Below, piece after piece: positions 9,940-21,310 of a stretch of DNA of 64,000 nucleotides. The notes under the pieces were generated by a model, which was not told where the DNA came from, did no database searches, and saw nothing but the letters and a program-made list of their open reading frames with translations. Within the stretch, counting starts at the first letter, position 1. Every line of letters begins with the position of its first letter. A program made the position numbers and the translations under genes. The DNA comes from Bufo bufo (lineage: Eukaryota; Chordata; Amphibia; Anura; Bufonidae), in the NCBI RefSeq assembly GCF_905171765.1, contig NC_053389.1, positions 403,978,645 to 404,042,644 on the forward strand, written 5' to 3'.

Positions 9940-11970
9940 TCGTCACAGGTGTTGAATTCCTCCGCGATCCATGCCTCTTTAATTTTTAGAAATGTGAGGT
10001 AGTCCACACTGTCGTGAGCTAGGCGAGTGAGCTTATTGGTCACGATCCCCCCTGCTGCACTGACAAGGGGTGTGCCAGCTCTGACCACAGGTCAAGCCTG
10101 CACACCCAGTAGTTTAGATGTTCCTCGCTTCTCAGAGCGTCCAAATAGGCCATTAACCTGATGTAGTCGGACACCCGTCGGTCTAGGCATTTACTGAGGC
10201 TGGATCCAGAGGGCTGCTGTCGATGGGCTGGCTGCAAGAATGATCTCATATCTGAAGTGACCAACACATCTTCAAGCCGCCCTCTTCTTGCAGGCATGGT
10301 AGGTACCCGCACCTGTTTCGCTGTGGGTGGAAAATCCTCAGACAGCGCCCGCTAAATGGCCGCAGAAGTCTGCATGCGTCGCGCATGAGCAGTCACTGGC
10401 GCGGTGAAAAGAAACCAAGCTCCCCATAACCTGTCCTGCTGCAGAGTTGGTGCAGCTAGTTATAAACGGCACATTGCTGCTGGAGCAGCCTATCAAGCAT
10501 ATACAAGGTGGAGTTCCAGCGCGTCGGGCAGTCACAAATCAGAACTTTGATGGGCAAGTGGTGTCACCGCTGAACGTCAGCAAGGCGAGCCATGGTCGTG
10601 TAAGATCTTATAAAATGGCCAGAGATTTTCCTGGCCTGCCGCAAGACATCCTGGACCCCAGGGTATTTGGCAACGAATCGTTGTACGACTAAGTTCAGGA
10701 CGTGTGCCATGCACGGCATGTGTGTCATTTTGCCCTGTTTCAGCGTTCTCAGCAGATTGGCACCGTTGTCGCACACCACTTTACCAACTGTCAAATTGAG
10801 CGAGGTTAGCCACTGATCAGCCTGTGACCGCAGAGTTGAAAGCAGTGCAGGACCGGTGTGGCTCTTGGCTTCCAGGCACAAAAGCTGCAGCACAGCATGG
10901 CAAAGTCTCCCCTGGGGCACCAAATAGGTTCTGAGGAGCTTGGGGGGTGCAGCGGAAGAGGCGGTAGCAGTAGAAAAGGAGGAGTCAGCAGAGGAGGAGA
11001 CGGAGAATGGGGTAGGAGGAGGAGAAGAAGAGGCAGGCCTGCATGCAATCCTTGGCGGTAACACCAAATCCACACGTAATACACGGTTTGCATGCTTGAC
11101 GGCTGTCAGAAGGTTCACCCAGTTGTGTACCTTCCCTGCCCGTGTTTGGTAGACCACGTGTCTGTGGTCAGATGTATCTTAGCACCGACACTGTGTTCCA
11201 GAGATATATTCACTTGCCACTAAACGTGGCCATATAGCTCCGGGATAACCTTCTGGGAGATATATTTACTTCTGGTGACCTTCCATTGCGGTGTGCCAAT
11301 GCCCACAAATTTTCTAAAGGCCTCCTAGTCCACCAGTTTATATGGCAATAATTGGCGGGCTAGCAGCCAGCGGTCAGTATTGGGCAAGAGGCTTATCTGG
11401 CGTCATCATCTTTTTACGCTAGAACATTTGGGCCACGGAAGCCTGTCTTCTGCCAGATGAACGCGACGACGGCACGGTGGAAGGTGGAGTGGAGGACAAA
11501 TGGGATGAGAGAGGAGAAGGAGAAGAGGCAGGACGTGGAGCGCCGGAAGTGTGGCTTTGTGGGTTCTGACGGCATTGCTCCCACTGGGCTCGGTGATGGG
11601 AGGCCAGGTGCTTTCTTAAGGTGGTCGTCCCTGGGTGAGTGTTGGGCCTACCGTTGCTTATGCGTTCACAGCACAGGCTGCAGATGGCAACACTTATCTG
11701 GGTACTGTTGTCAGACCGCTGGGTGGCAGACATTGCTACTTCCTCTTCCTCATCCGATGTCAAAAATGGCTGCGCATTGGTAAGGTCTGGGAATGAATGG
11801 AGAAATAATTTCTCTGACTCGAGTGGAGGGGCTATGGTGATGGTAGTGGTGGTGGTGTCTTTGAGGGTGCACAGAGCAGAGAGTGAGGAGGGTGCAGAAG
11901 CGAAAGGCTGAGTGAGCCACTCAACCAACTCTGGGGCGCCCTTTGAAGTCATCGCACGCGCCTTCTCCAA
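9940..11970 (-). pseudogene. hAT-1 transposase with N-terminal BED zinc finger, broken
   Basis: The BED-type finger is at 11970-11419 (CSLCCERISNG, then TTTLRKHLASHH giving the C-x2-C...H-x4-H pattern). The RNase-H-fold core follows: LTTDTWSTKHGQGRY near 11165 holds the first catalytic aspartate, VVCDNGANL near 10760 the second, then MPCMAHVLNLVVQ. The C-terminal hATC dimerisation region is seen near 10312-10040 and on to about 9940 (AAGGIVTNK). Stops and frame changes are present between blocks. The usual hAT role is cut-and-paste of the element with 8-bp target duplication. The domain order is complete, so this was an autonomous copy before decay. Confidence 0.85.
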
Positions 11971-12052
11971 CTTCCCATTTAGGCTCCGGCGTGGTGCACC
12001 TGCCCGACCCCTACCACCCCTGCGGAATGACCCTGTGCCTAAGTCCCTAGAG

Positions 12053-12870
12053 AAGCAGGTATATCAAACACCTTAATCAGTATTTTGTTGAAGCAGGTAT
12101 ATCGCAGGCCTCAATCAATATTTGGTGGAAACTGAGATATCAAACCCCTTAATTAGTATTTTGTGGAAGCAGTTATATCGCAGGCCTCAATCAATATTTG
12201 GTAGAAACAGATATATCAAACCCCTTAATCAGTATTTTGTGGAAGCATGTATATTGCATGCCTCATTCAATATTTGGTAGAAACATGTATATCAAACCCC
12301 TTAATCAGAATTTTGTGGAAGCAGGTATATCGTAGCCCTCTATCAGTATTTTGTCGAAGCAGGTATATCAAACCCCTTAATCAATATTTTGTGGAAGCAG
12401 GTATATTGCAGGCCTCAATCAATATTTGGTGGAAACAGGTATATCAAACCACTTAATTAGTATTTTGTGGAAGCAGGTATATTGCAGGTCTCAATCAATA
12501 TTTGTGGAAACAGGTATATCGAACCCCTTAATCAGTATTTCGTGGAAACAGATATATCGCAGGCCTCAATCAATATTTGGTGGAAACTGGTATATCAAAC
12601 CCCTCAATAATTTTTTTTGCCATAACATTTATATCACACCACCCTGTTTATATGGGGCAACAGGTATATCAAAGCCCTCAATCAGTATTTTGTGGAACCA
12701 GGTATATCACACCCCTTAATTATTTTTTTTTGCCATAATATTTATATCACACCACCCTGTTTATTTGGGGCAACAGGTATATCGCAGCCCTCAAACAGTA
12801 TTTTGTGAAAGAAGGTATATCACACCCCTCAATCCATTTTTTGGGGGCAACAGGTATATCACACCCATTG
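12053..12870. repeat. 39-bp minisatellite upstream of the hAT-1 transposase
   Basis: About 20 units of the type 'gaagcaggtatatcgcagg' + 'cctcaatcaatatttggtg' repeat every 38-39 bases, alternating between a 'caaaccccttaatcagtatttt' and a 'cgcaggcctcaatcaatatttg' form. Later units (from 12600) carry an insertion 'tttttttgccataa'. The open frames across it are by-products of the unit length being a multiple of three. Confidence 0.9.
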
Positions 12871-13175
12871 CAATTAGTTGTTCCAATAGCATTTGTCCCT
12901 CTATATAGCTGCGGTATCGTAGCAGAACCGCACACAACTGCTGCACAATACAAATGCGCTATAATATAGTTTCTATGTTAGAAAGTATATTATAAGTATA
13001 TCACATTTCTCAGAATATCACACCTATTGATAGCACACCTATACCAGTCCTTAAAAGGACCTTTGTGGCCCTATTAGCTAGCATTTGGTGTCCCTAACAG
13101 TCTGTCCCTGCTCCACAAAGCAACCTCTCCCTACACTGGCAAAACACAGAATGTAAAATGGCTACCAGATCGGGT

Positions 13176-13187
13176 TCTTTTATAGGG
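13176..13187 (-). promoter_or_regulatory. TATA-like box of hAT-1
   Basis: On the minus strand ccctataaaaga lies about 190 bases inside the right end of hAT-1 and 1.2 kb upstream of the BED-finger start. hAT-3 has a similar ccctataaatag box about 230 bases inside its own end, which supports a shared promoter position. Confidence 0.45.
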
Positions 13188-13399
13188 TGGGGGTGTGTCC
13201 ATGTGCTGAAACATCCCAATTGGCTCTCCTGTCCCACCTGATGTATGTGTCATGGGTCAAAGTTTGGCGCAATGCAAAAGAATATGGTGCCGGCGGACAT
13301 CACCATATGTTCGCATGTTCGCGCAAAGTTCACCGCGGAACGACCGCCAGACGAACCGAAAGGCCATCTCTAATAACGAGCAGAACTGTGTCTTTCACA

Positions 13400-15478
13400 T
13401 GGTCATCACCCCTTTCCACTTCTCACGCTCAAACTCCTATTTTTCAGGTCCATCGTCAGCTATTAATAACGGAATGCGTGGCCTGGAACCAACTCTACAC
13501 TCCCAGCAATCTGACGGTGTGCAATCTTAATTCTCACCTGGACTAGTTGCTGGCAGTGCAGTTGCTGATGTACCATTAAGTCCAGTTTGCTGTCTTTAGA
13601 GAGCTAATGAAGTGTGCTTAGCCTCACTGGAAGATTCCTAGCCGGCATTTTATCTCCCAAAAAGCCATCATGCGGCAAGTAACGTGGGCCACTTCCTGCA
13701 ATTCTTGCTATGTTTTAAGGTTCATGCCATGGTGGACACCTGGAGCAGCTCTTATGGGCAGGGACAGTACATGTCTTTCATGGTCCACTGGGTCAATATT
13801 TTTTCCAGCAGCAATGAGCCAGCACCCCGGGAATGAGGCCTGTTCCTTTTAACCCTCCCCCACCACAATTGTGTTGGCCTGACTCCCACACCAGGCACTT
13901 ATCTGACTCCTTCTCCATGGACACTTTCCCATCCCCAACAGCAGTTTGGTACAGGGTTGCTCGCACTACCCCTCCTTCCTATCAAATTTGTCAGGTCAAG
14001 CGTTGCTATGCCATGTTAGAGTTGATTGGCCTTGGAGAGAGTAACCACACCTCTGAGCAGATGCTCAAGTACATCAAGCAGCAAACAACTCGCTGGCTGT
14101 CACCTCGCTGACACCAACTGAGCAAGGTGGTCAAGGACAATAGGTGCAACATCTTGGTCGCCCTGAACCTGGGCGAAATAATACATGCTCCCTGATGGCA
14201 CACATCATCAACCTTGTGGTGCAGTGCTTTATAAATAAATAGACTGGCCTGTGCAAGGTGCTGGCAGGGTCCAGGAGACTGTCCAAGCACTTCAGCCATT
14301 CTTACGTGGCGAGGAACGCTCTCCTGGACTTGCAGCAGCAGAACAGCCTGTCATTACACCTCTTAATCCACGACATGCCAACACACTGGAATTCAACATT
14401 GCACATGCTCAAGCATTTGTGTGTGCAGCAGAAAGCCATGAGCTATTTTGTCATGGACCAGACAGCCTCAGCAGCAGGAATCATCTGTTGCTTCAAAGCC
14501 AGTAGGCGGCAGCTCATACGAGATGCCTGTTGAGTGCAGAAGCCCTTTGAAGAGGCCACGAAGTTTGTCAGCAGGCAATACTGCGGCATGAACAACGTCA
14601 TCCCTCATATTTATCTTAGAACAGACGCTGACACTCAAGCAGCAGAGGTCCATTGCGGAAGAAGAGCAGCTAAAGCATCTTGCTGTTTTCCCTATAGCTA
14701 TTGGGGACACACAAAGGGAATCTGCCATGGAGGAGGAGGATGAGGAAGATGAGGATGAGTAAGTGCCCCTGCAAGAGGAGGGGTAGGTGGAGGAGCAGGA
14801 GGACAATGATGAGGATGGCACTAGCAAAGTCACCCAATTGTCTCAGTGGGGGGCAGAACCAGAAAGAAGTAGCTCCTCGGGCACTCTGGGCAGAATTGCC
14901 ATCTATATGCTGGCTTGCTAATACAGGGACAAGCATATTGTTGACATCAAGCAGTCTGATGACTTCTGAATAGCCATGCTTTTAGACCCTACCAAGACCC
15001 TACCAAGGCAAAAGGCAAAATGGGGGAACGTTTTCCTCTGGCAAGAAGGGAGGACAAATGACGTTACTACCAGGAAACACTGTGTACACAGCTTGCCACA
15101 GCTTAGACACTTCTGCCCCTGCACAGTCACTTACGAATAGCAGAAGCCGTAGCAGCCATTTCAGTCGACAGCAAGCAGACAGCTCTTGCCTCAACACACA
15201 GGTTTAGGCCTACCTAAACTATGGCTACTCTCTGTCGCATACCCAGTTCCCGGACCCCATGGATTTCTGGGCAGGCAGACTGGATCAGTGGTCTGAACTG
15301 GCACAGCACGCTATATATTATCTTTCTTAGCCTGCCTCCAGTGTCATCTCGGAGATGGTTTTCAGTGCCGCAGGGGGCGTGGTGACCACCACCAGTGTCC
15401 AAACCATCAATATTCTAAAAAAGCAACCCTGGATTCAGGAGGATTTTCATACTGCTCCTGCTTATTCCGATGTATAGA
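13400..15478 (+). pseudogene. hAT-2 transposase relic
   Basis: Recognisable blocks on the plus strand: MVDTWSSSYGQGQYMSF near 13730 (first catalytic-aspartate region), a degraded DNG region near 14130, LSKHFSHSYVARNALLDLQQQ at 14280-14340, then a PTHWNSTLHMLKHL block at 14380-14420, a run of acidic codons at 14725-14820, and a C-terminal hATC remnant with SAAGG-like sequence near 15365 ending at the stop at 15475-15477. Many stops and frame changes occur. It is of the same broad family as hAT-1, hAT-3 and hAT-4 but older. I see no BED finger, so the N-terminus is lost or lies left of hAT-1. Confidence 0.75.
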
Positions 15479-16195
15479 CTTCGCCCAACTAGCCTTGCTG
15501 GCGGTGCCCTATCTTGCCATTATTTCTGTCTGTCTGCCTATTATCACATTCTGGGTGGCTGCTGCTGCTGATGTTGTGGCCTGTATCATGCTACTAATGG
15601 CTCTCAATTGTCAGTTTATGTGTATTAAGTTTACACATGGTTGGTATTTTAAAATTCTGTATGTCATTGCTTACAGATAAAAAAAAAAATTGATAAATAA
15701 TAAATGAATACATTTTGGGGCTGTGGCTGGTTACATTTTTGCAGCATAAATATACGTGATTACTGATTCGATACAGAATTTTTTTTCAGTCAAGGCAATG
15801 CTGGGGCTTTGCATTATTCCAGTAATGCCTAAGGGTCAGTTTCCATGTACTCACTTTCCACACGGTTGAAATTTATAAAGCTTTAAGGTGCAGCATAAAT
15901 GCACATGATACTGACATGGTGGCCTGGTTAACAAAGTTAAAATAAAATAAAAAAATTTTGGGGGGTGGGGTTAAATTTCAGTCAACACATGTACGTGATT
16001 AATTTATTAATACATAAATTTTCTCACAGGTCAAGGCAATGCTAGGGCAAGCATCATGGCACTGCCACTAATGCCTAAGGGTCAGTTTCCATGTACTCAC
16101 TTTCCACACCGTTGAAATTTATACTTTTATTTTGGGAAGGGGGTTCATTTCTTTAAGGTGCAGCATAAATGTACATGCTTACTGCATTAATATCA

Positions 16196-17401
16196 CAGAC
16201 ATCCCAACCTGCAAAAACTCATTTCAGGGAGGTGCACTTCTCATTTCAGGGAGGTTTTCTTTTTTTTTCTTTCACAAACTTTTTATTACATTTTCCAAAC
16301 ATATGCAGTATCTGCACACTTTGCTCTATGGTGTGGAGGATGGGCTCATTACCCTGCCCCAAATTATCATATTTATGTATATGATTAAAGGGATCACCAC
16401 CTATAAGCCCTGTGAGGTAAACATATGCTCATGTCCACGGTAGCATTCTGATTTCTAAGGTGGCATTATCAAAGCTATTTGTGGCTTTATTCTGCAGAAA
16501 AACAGGTTTTACTAACCTGTCAATCATTGAATTAAGGTGCCCAAGCAGGGGAGGTCTGTGGATGCATGGTGCCTGGCTGCACGCATCGCCGTTCGCGCCC
16601 AGCGCCGCCTTCTACTCCTCAGTGCTGCCTCTCCCTCCCCCTCCTCCCGCTTTGAGATCCAGCGCGTGCGCACAGGCTCAGCCTGATGCGCCGTTGCGGA
16701 CTGCTGGCATCGGCTTCTTCTTGCACTGTGCGCACGCGCCGAGAAGGGGACGCTGCTACAGGTTGCCGGAAAAGTTTACTGCGAGTAAACTAGAGATGGG
16801 AAGTTCGGATCTTTCACATGAATCGGTTCATTTGAATCAGTTCATTCAAATGAACCGATTCATGAATCGAATCTTCGGTTCATTCGTTGAGCTGACAAGA
16901 AGCAAGTGAACCGAAGCTTAGGTTGCGCAATGCGCATGCGCGGGTGCTTCCATTCACTTGCTGACTCGCTGAGTCGGCTCTTGGTCTGAGTCAGGAAGTT
17001 TATTCTTTAAAACCCTGTGTGTAATTATCTACCCCACTGTAGGAAAAAAAAACAAGCATCCAGGGGGGGTGAATTTAACACTGGGGTAAATAATATAATT
17101 AAAATGGAGGGTTAAATGTGTAAATGTATTTAAAAAAAATACATCTCTCTCAATAGTTCTATATCTACTGAATGAGACAGAATAAGGGATGCCTTTAACA
17201 TATATATCTCCTTGAGAAGCCAATTTGACCCTAAAGGGTTAATTCAACCTGTAATCTAAACTCTGTCCTGTCACTTCTCTTATCTCTCTGCTCTGCTATC
17301 AGTAAACCTTTCCGGGATATATTGTCCCACATGCGGGTGTCAGGGAGCCGCTATCTAATAGCGGGAGACTACCTGAACCTCCGAGAGACTTGAGATCCCT
17401 G
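16196..17401. mobile_element. Noncoding DNA-transposon-like insertion in the 242-bp repeat
   Basis: The block starts cagacatcccaac and, on the opposite strand, its other end reads cagggatctcaag, an imperfect inverted repeat of about 12 bases. The hexamer atatca flanks both sides (16190-16195 and 17402-17407). No transposase was seen inside. A second small element seems to begin at about 16793 (tagagatggg, the terminal motif of hAT-like MITEs here). Confidence 0.6.
16817..16864. repeat. Perfect 20-bp-arm hairpin
   Basis: Arms 16817-16836 and 16845-16864 are exact reverse complements around an 8-base loop (tcagttca). It lies just inside the tagagatggg motif at 16793, so it is probably the palindromic core of a hAT-like MITE. 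Confidence 0.9.
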
Positions 17402-17573
17402 ATATCAACATTTTCTCACAGTCCAGGAAATGTTGGGGCCTGCATCATGCCACTGCCACTAATGCCTGAGGGTTAGTTTCCATGTACTTACTTTCTGCAA
17501 TGTAAAATTGTTTTTTTTTAGGGGGAAGTGAGGCTACATTTATTTAAGGCGCAACATAAATGTGTGTGATGGT

Positions 17574-18003
17574 CAATACCGACAGGGGGCACAAAAATCG
17601 ATTCCAGTCCAAACTAATCTGTTTAAAAAATTTGGCAAACTGGGCCCGAAATGAATCTCGACTGGTTTGCTCATCTTTCTTTGGATCATATATAATGACA
17701 TTGCAGGCTATAGCTTGTGTTGCATGGCTGTCACTTTGGTACTCTTTTTAATGATGACATGCATTTATTGCGATGGTGACTTGTCTCTTTCAAGGAGGGC
17801 ACCTGTAGCTGAAACCAGTTCTGTAGTGTTTAGGGTCTATGTGATGACTCCCATATTAACTATTTATCACTGTTTTTATAATTTGGTGGTTGTAGAGGCT
17901 ACTGCAGGTATATTCAAGCTATTTTTCTATTAGCAAAGCTATTTTTCCTGAATATTTTTTGTATGTAAAGTTTATCCATAACAGAGATGGTGCCCACAGT
18001 CTC
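17574..18003. other. Unassigned sequence
   Basis: No coding, repeat or structural signal recognised, apart from short A/T-rich tracts. Confidence 0.5.
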
Positions 18004-18400
18004 TTAAGCCTCATTCACATGTCCGTGTCTGTGCTCAAATCCGTGAGAAGGTGTTAGTGAAGCATCCGTGAAGCTGTCCTTGAAGGATCAGTGTTGGGTC
18101 CGTGTGTCTGGTTTTTGCTGTCCGTGTGCCATCCGTATTTCACTGACACTGAACAGCTGAAAAATAATTTTCAAAGCATCTATTCTTAATGATCCGTGAA
18201 ACATAGATGCAACACAGATGGCATCAGTGTTGCATCCGTGGTTATCATGGACCCATAGACTATTAATGGGTGTCATGGATCCGTGAACACGGACCAAAAA
18301 GAGCATCCTAAAACCATGGACCCATCTACCGTGCTAAAACACTGATGTCTAAATGCACACATTAAAATGAATGGGGACTTGTACTGTCTGTGGAGAACAA
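18004..18400. repeat. MITE-like sequence rich in 'atccgtg' motifs
   Basis: It opens taagcctcattcacatgtcc, the terminal style of other foldback elements here (e.g. 19231 and 45269), and has repeated ccgtg/cacgg and an internal inverted repeat (catctattcttaatgatccg against reversed copies near 18210-18240). A matching right end was not found, so it is partial or eroded. Confidence 0.45.
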
Positions 18401-18805
18401 AGGAGTTAAAGATTGTAAATTTGCCACGGCTGAAGTCCCAGACCAACCCCCTTCACTTCCCCGCCACGCCCTAGTGGTGAGCACAGCACAACAAGCTCTT
18501 TCGACATTGTCACATAGACAATTGAAAAGTCCCAATATGGGGTTCTTACAACCACTTTTAAGTCAAAAACTGGTGTAAAAATGTTTGTAAATGACGCCCA
18601 GTCTGTTTATCCATATGACTGAGTCCTCCATTTTGTACAGATCTTCTGACTTTTGAAGAGTTAATATACACTATTTGCCTACCCCAGAAGTGTATAAATT
18701 GGACACCAATGGCCATAACTTATTATGTGTAGAATATTGTATTGAGAATAAATTATTGACATGAAGTATTTTAGACAGTACATCCTTTGTATGTACTTTA
18801 CTTGA
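18401..18805. other. Unassigned sequence
   Basis: Nothing recognisable beyond A/T-rich stretches. Confidence 0.5.
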
Positions 18806-19163
18806 CTAAGGGTACTTTCACACTAGCGGCTAGGAACTCCGGCAGGCGGTTCTGGCAGGTGAACAGCCTGTCGGATCAGTGCTGCCGCTAGTGCACTCTG
18901 GGGGGGTTTCAGCGGCAGCATGGCAAACGTGCCGAGAGGCGGACAGAATAAAACTACAGCATGTTGTAGTTTTATTCCGGCCGCCTCTTGGCATGTTTGC
19001 CATACTGCCGCTGGAACTCCGGACCGCCCCCATTATAGTCAATGGGGCCGGAGCAGTAGTCCGGGGGCACGCGTGCAGTAGCGGAAACATGGGTCCGACA
19101 GGCCGTTCACCGGCCGGAACAGCCTGCCGCAGTTCCTTGCCGCTAGTGTGAAACTAACCTAAG
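18806..19163. mobile_element. Foldback MITE with about 59-bp terminal inverted repeats
   Basis: The left end ctaagggtactttcacacta and the reverse complement of the right end cttaggttagtttcacacta continue in parallel for about 59 bases with few mismatches (both including gcggc-aggaact, ggcagg and ggtgaac). The centre also folds (tacagcatgttgtagttttatt against its reverse). No coding potential. Confidence 0.85.
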
Positions 19164-19230
19164 CACTCGCTACTTTATGTATGATTGTCTGTTAATACAT
19201 TTTATACTCATATATTATTTTTATTATTGT

Positions 19231-19499
19231 TAGGTCTCATGCACGCGACCGTTGTTCTGGTCCGCATCCGAGCCGCAGTTGCCGTGTGCTGTCCGCATTC
19301 ATTGTTCCGTTCCGTGGCCCCGCAAAAAAATATAACATGTCCTATTGTTGTCCGTTTTGCAGACAAGAATAGGCATTTCTACAATGGGCTGCCTGTTCCT
19401 TTTCACAAATTGCGGAAGGCACACGGGCGGCTTCGGTGTTTTGCGGATCCGCAATTTGCGGACCGCAAAAAACAGAATGGTCGTGTGCATGAGGCCTTA
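19231..19499. mobile_element. Foldback MITE, 'cgaccgtt' type
   Basis: The ends taggtctcatgcacgcgacc (19231) and, reversed, taaggcctcatgcacacgac (19499) form an approximately 25-bp terminal inverted repeat. The interior is rich in tccgcaa/ttgcgga motifs that also pair. A related element is at 45269-45767. Confidence 0.85.
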
Positions 19500-20640
19500 C
19501 TATTCTCAATAATACCACAGCTCTAGATGGGTGAGCCCGATTGGTGCGGCTGAATGCACATGCACCTGCAAAATCATGTGTTCATTGGCTGCTGCAGGTA
19601 GGTGTTGCTTGGTTGCATGAGTTCAGCCGCACTGTGTGGTCTTATCCTCTATATCTGTGTGAGAATCTAGATTCTACTTGAAAAGAGCTCAGAAAAGGTG
19701 AGCTGAAATTTTGCTTATTTTGACAGAAGGGCTAACTATTTTGCCATGTTATTTACCCCAGTTTCTTAACACCCTGAAAATTCTATTTTCTCAATTATAT
19801 CTGTCAAGCAGTCCCAGAGAAGACCAATTATGGCGGTACTATCAAGTAGATTCCAAGGGCTCCATTCATCAGCTTTGGATGCACCTGTTAAGTTTCTTTT
19901 TTCCCATTATTTTCTACAGGGGAGAATGTATTACACAAATACATAATTCATTCTGGAGCACATGAAAACATATCAGAGATTAATGACTTTGTCCTACAGT
20001 CCCTGCCTGAGTTGTACACCTGACTAGATTTTTCTTCTTGCCAACATTTGTCTTATAATTAATTACCATGGTGTGGGACTTAGACAGGGTAACAAGATGA
20101 ACATGATTTTTCTGAAGCACAAATTTCACATGGCTTTAAAACTTGTCTACACAAAGGGTGCAATAAAACATACCTTTATAACCCAGAAGAACGAGACCCG
20201 TGAGACCATAGTTCTTGGACATCATGTAGCGATGGGCTTAGATATATGAACCTTTTTGTGTTTTTATTACATTTTTAGAGCCAGGGACACAGAACTCTCA
20301 TATGACATCATGTGGAAAATAAGAGAACAACTTACTACCAGTATAAAGATATATGAAAAGGTTGTAGATCATGATCTGTTTACCTTCTCATGAAGTTGCT
20401 GACAGCAATGCACTGCAAGCATTGGTAAATCGAAATCTGTACTATCCCTTTATAAAAGATTATAGGAAAATGCAAGGAATGCCTGTATATAAAATAAACC
20501 TAAAAGACTATTGTTACTTTAATATATTATAAAATATAGTTAGTAGGGTCAACAGCCAATCTGTAGTTTTTTATCAATTCGATTTTTATTGAATATAAGA
20601 AAGTACATAACATACATTGCACAAAAAGCAATTGCCAATG
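19500..20640. other. Unassigned sequence
   Basis: A/T-rich unique-looking sequence. No gene, RNA or structured repeat recognised. Confidence 0.5.
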
Positions 20641-20644
20641 ATGA

Positions 20645-20803
20645 GTTGTTACCCTTTGGGCCTCGATGCTCTGTAGTATGTCAGGAAACCAGAGAAAACC
20701 CATGGAGAACATACAAACTCCATGCAGATGTTGCCCTTGGTTGGATTCGAACCTAGGACCCCGGCGCTGCAAGGCAACAGTGCTAACCACTGAGCCACCA
20801 TGC
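20645..20803 (-). mobile_element. tRNA-derived SINE (V-SINE-like)
   Basis: On the minus strand it begins with a tRNA-like promoter: an A box in tggctcagtggttagcac and a B box in ggttcgaatcc, about 40 bases apart. A conserved body follows (catggagtttgtatgttctc, then gttttctctggtttcctgac). This body matches the tRNA-related SINEs found in fish and amphibians as I know them. On the minus strand the sequence at 20640-20545 (ending near ttcaataaaaatc) may be its LINE-derived tail. Confidence 0.8.
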
Positions 20804-21066
20804 TCTTGTCTGCCTGGCTGTCTTTTTTTGTGATTTCACATCACCTTATATATAGGGGAATCATGCCAGAAGACACAGCAAAAAAGCAATGTGGCCCAAA
20901 AAAAAAAAAAAAACATGCAGTTAATCTGGTGTTTTAACTGATAAAAAATAGCCAGGGAAAAATACATATTTGGAGTAATTCCTGGTTCCAAATATAACAA
21001 ACAGAATATATCCCTGGTTGAAGTTCCTTCTCCAGGAATCTAGTATCAATAACTTGTGATATTATT
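20804..21066. other. Unassigned sequence
   Basis: Contains a 17-base A run near 20900; nothing else recognised. Confidence 0.5.
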
Positions 21067-21298
21067 ACTAGAGATGAGCAACTTGAAGCTGACAAAGTGG
21101 AATTTGTTCAGAATTTCAGGAAAAATTTGATTTGCACGGAATGCGAATTTCCTCGCGCTTCGTGATGACGTCACATTTTTTCCTGAAATGGCTGCTGCAC
21201 GTGTGAGGACATGGAGAAAGGAACTCTGGGAAGGCGGGATTATCCATAATGCCATGCCTGCAGACAATCAGCAGTTAGCCAGCCCTGTGATGTCACAG

Positions 21299-21310
21299 CC
21301 CTATAAATAG
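21299..21310 (+). promoter_or_regulatory. TATA box of hAT-3
   Basis: ccctataaatag lies about 230 bases inside the left end, preceded by gatgtcaca. The spacing relative to the terminus resembles that in hAT-1. A transcript from here would run through the 150-bp repeats before the coding region. Confidence 0.5.

Larger units (their letters stand above)
8637..13374 (-). mobile_element. hAT-1 DNA transposon
   Basis: The minus-strand transposase core and BED finger lie between ends that read tagtgatag-gacgaac (left, 8637) and, on the minus strand, tagagatggcctttcgg (right, about 13374), an imperfect terminal inverted repeat of the tagagatg type common to several elements in this window. The bases acgag flank both ends and may be a decayed 8-bp duplication (5 of 8 positions agree). 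Two different minisatellites and a solo LTR sit inside it. A TATA-like box lies just inside the right end, upstream of the transposase. Confidence 0.7.
15716..17570. repeat. About 242-bp tandem repeat downstream of hAT-2, interrupted
   Basis: Units share 'gtcaaggcaatgct', 'ccactaatgcctaagggtc', 'agtttccatgtactcacttt' and 'aaggtgcagcataaatg'. Copies begin near 15788, 16030 and 17420. The first two are about 242 bases apart; the third is displaced by the insertion at 16196-17401. Confidence 0.8.

Noticed and set aside
10940..11152. Glycine/glutamate-rich plus-strand frame
   Set aside because: Antisense of the serine-rich linker in the hAT-1 transposase.
12247..12719. Open frames with repeated WKQVYQ-like text
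   Set aside because: Product of the 39-bp minisatellite, a multiple of three.
20645..20803. Functional tRNA gene from A and B boxes
   Set aside because: No cloverleaf closes; body downstream matches a SINE.
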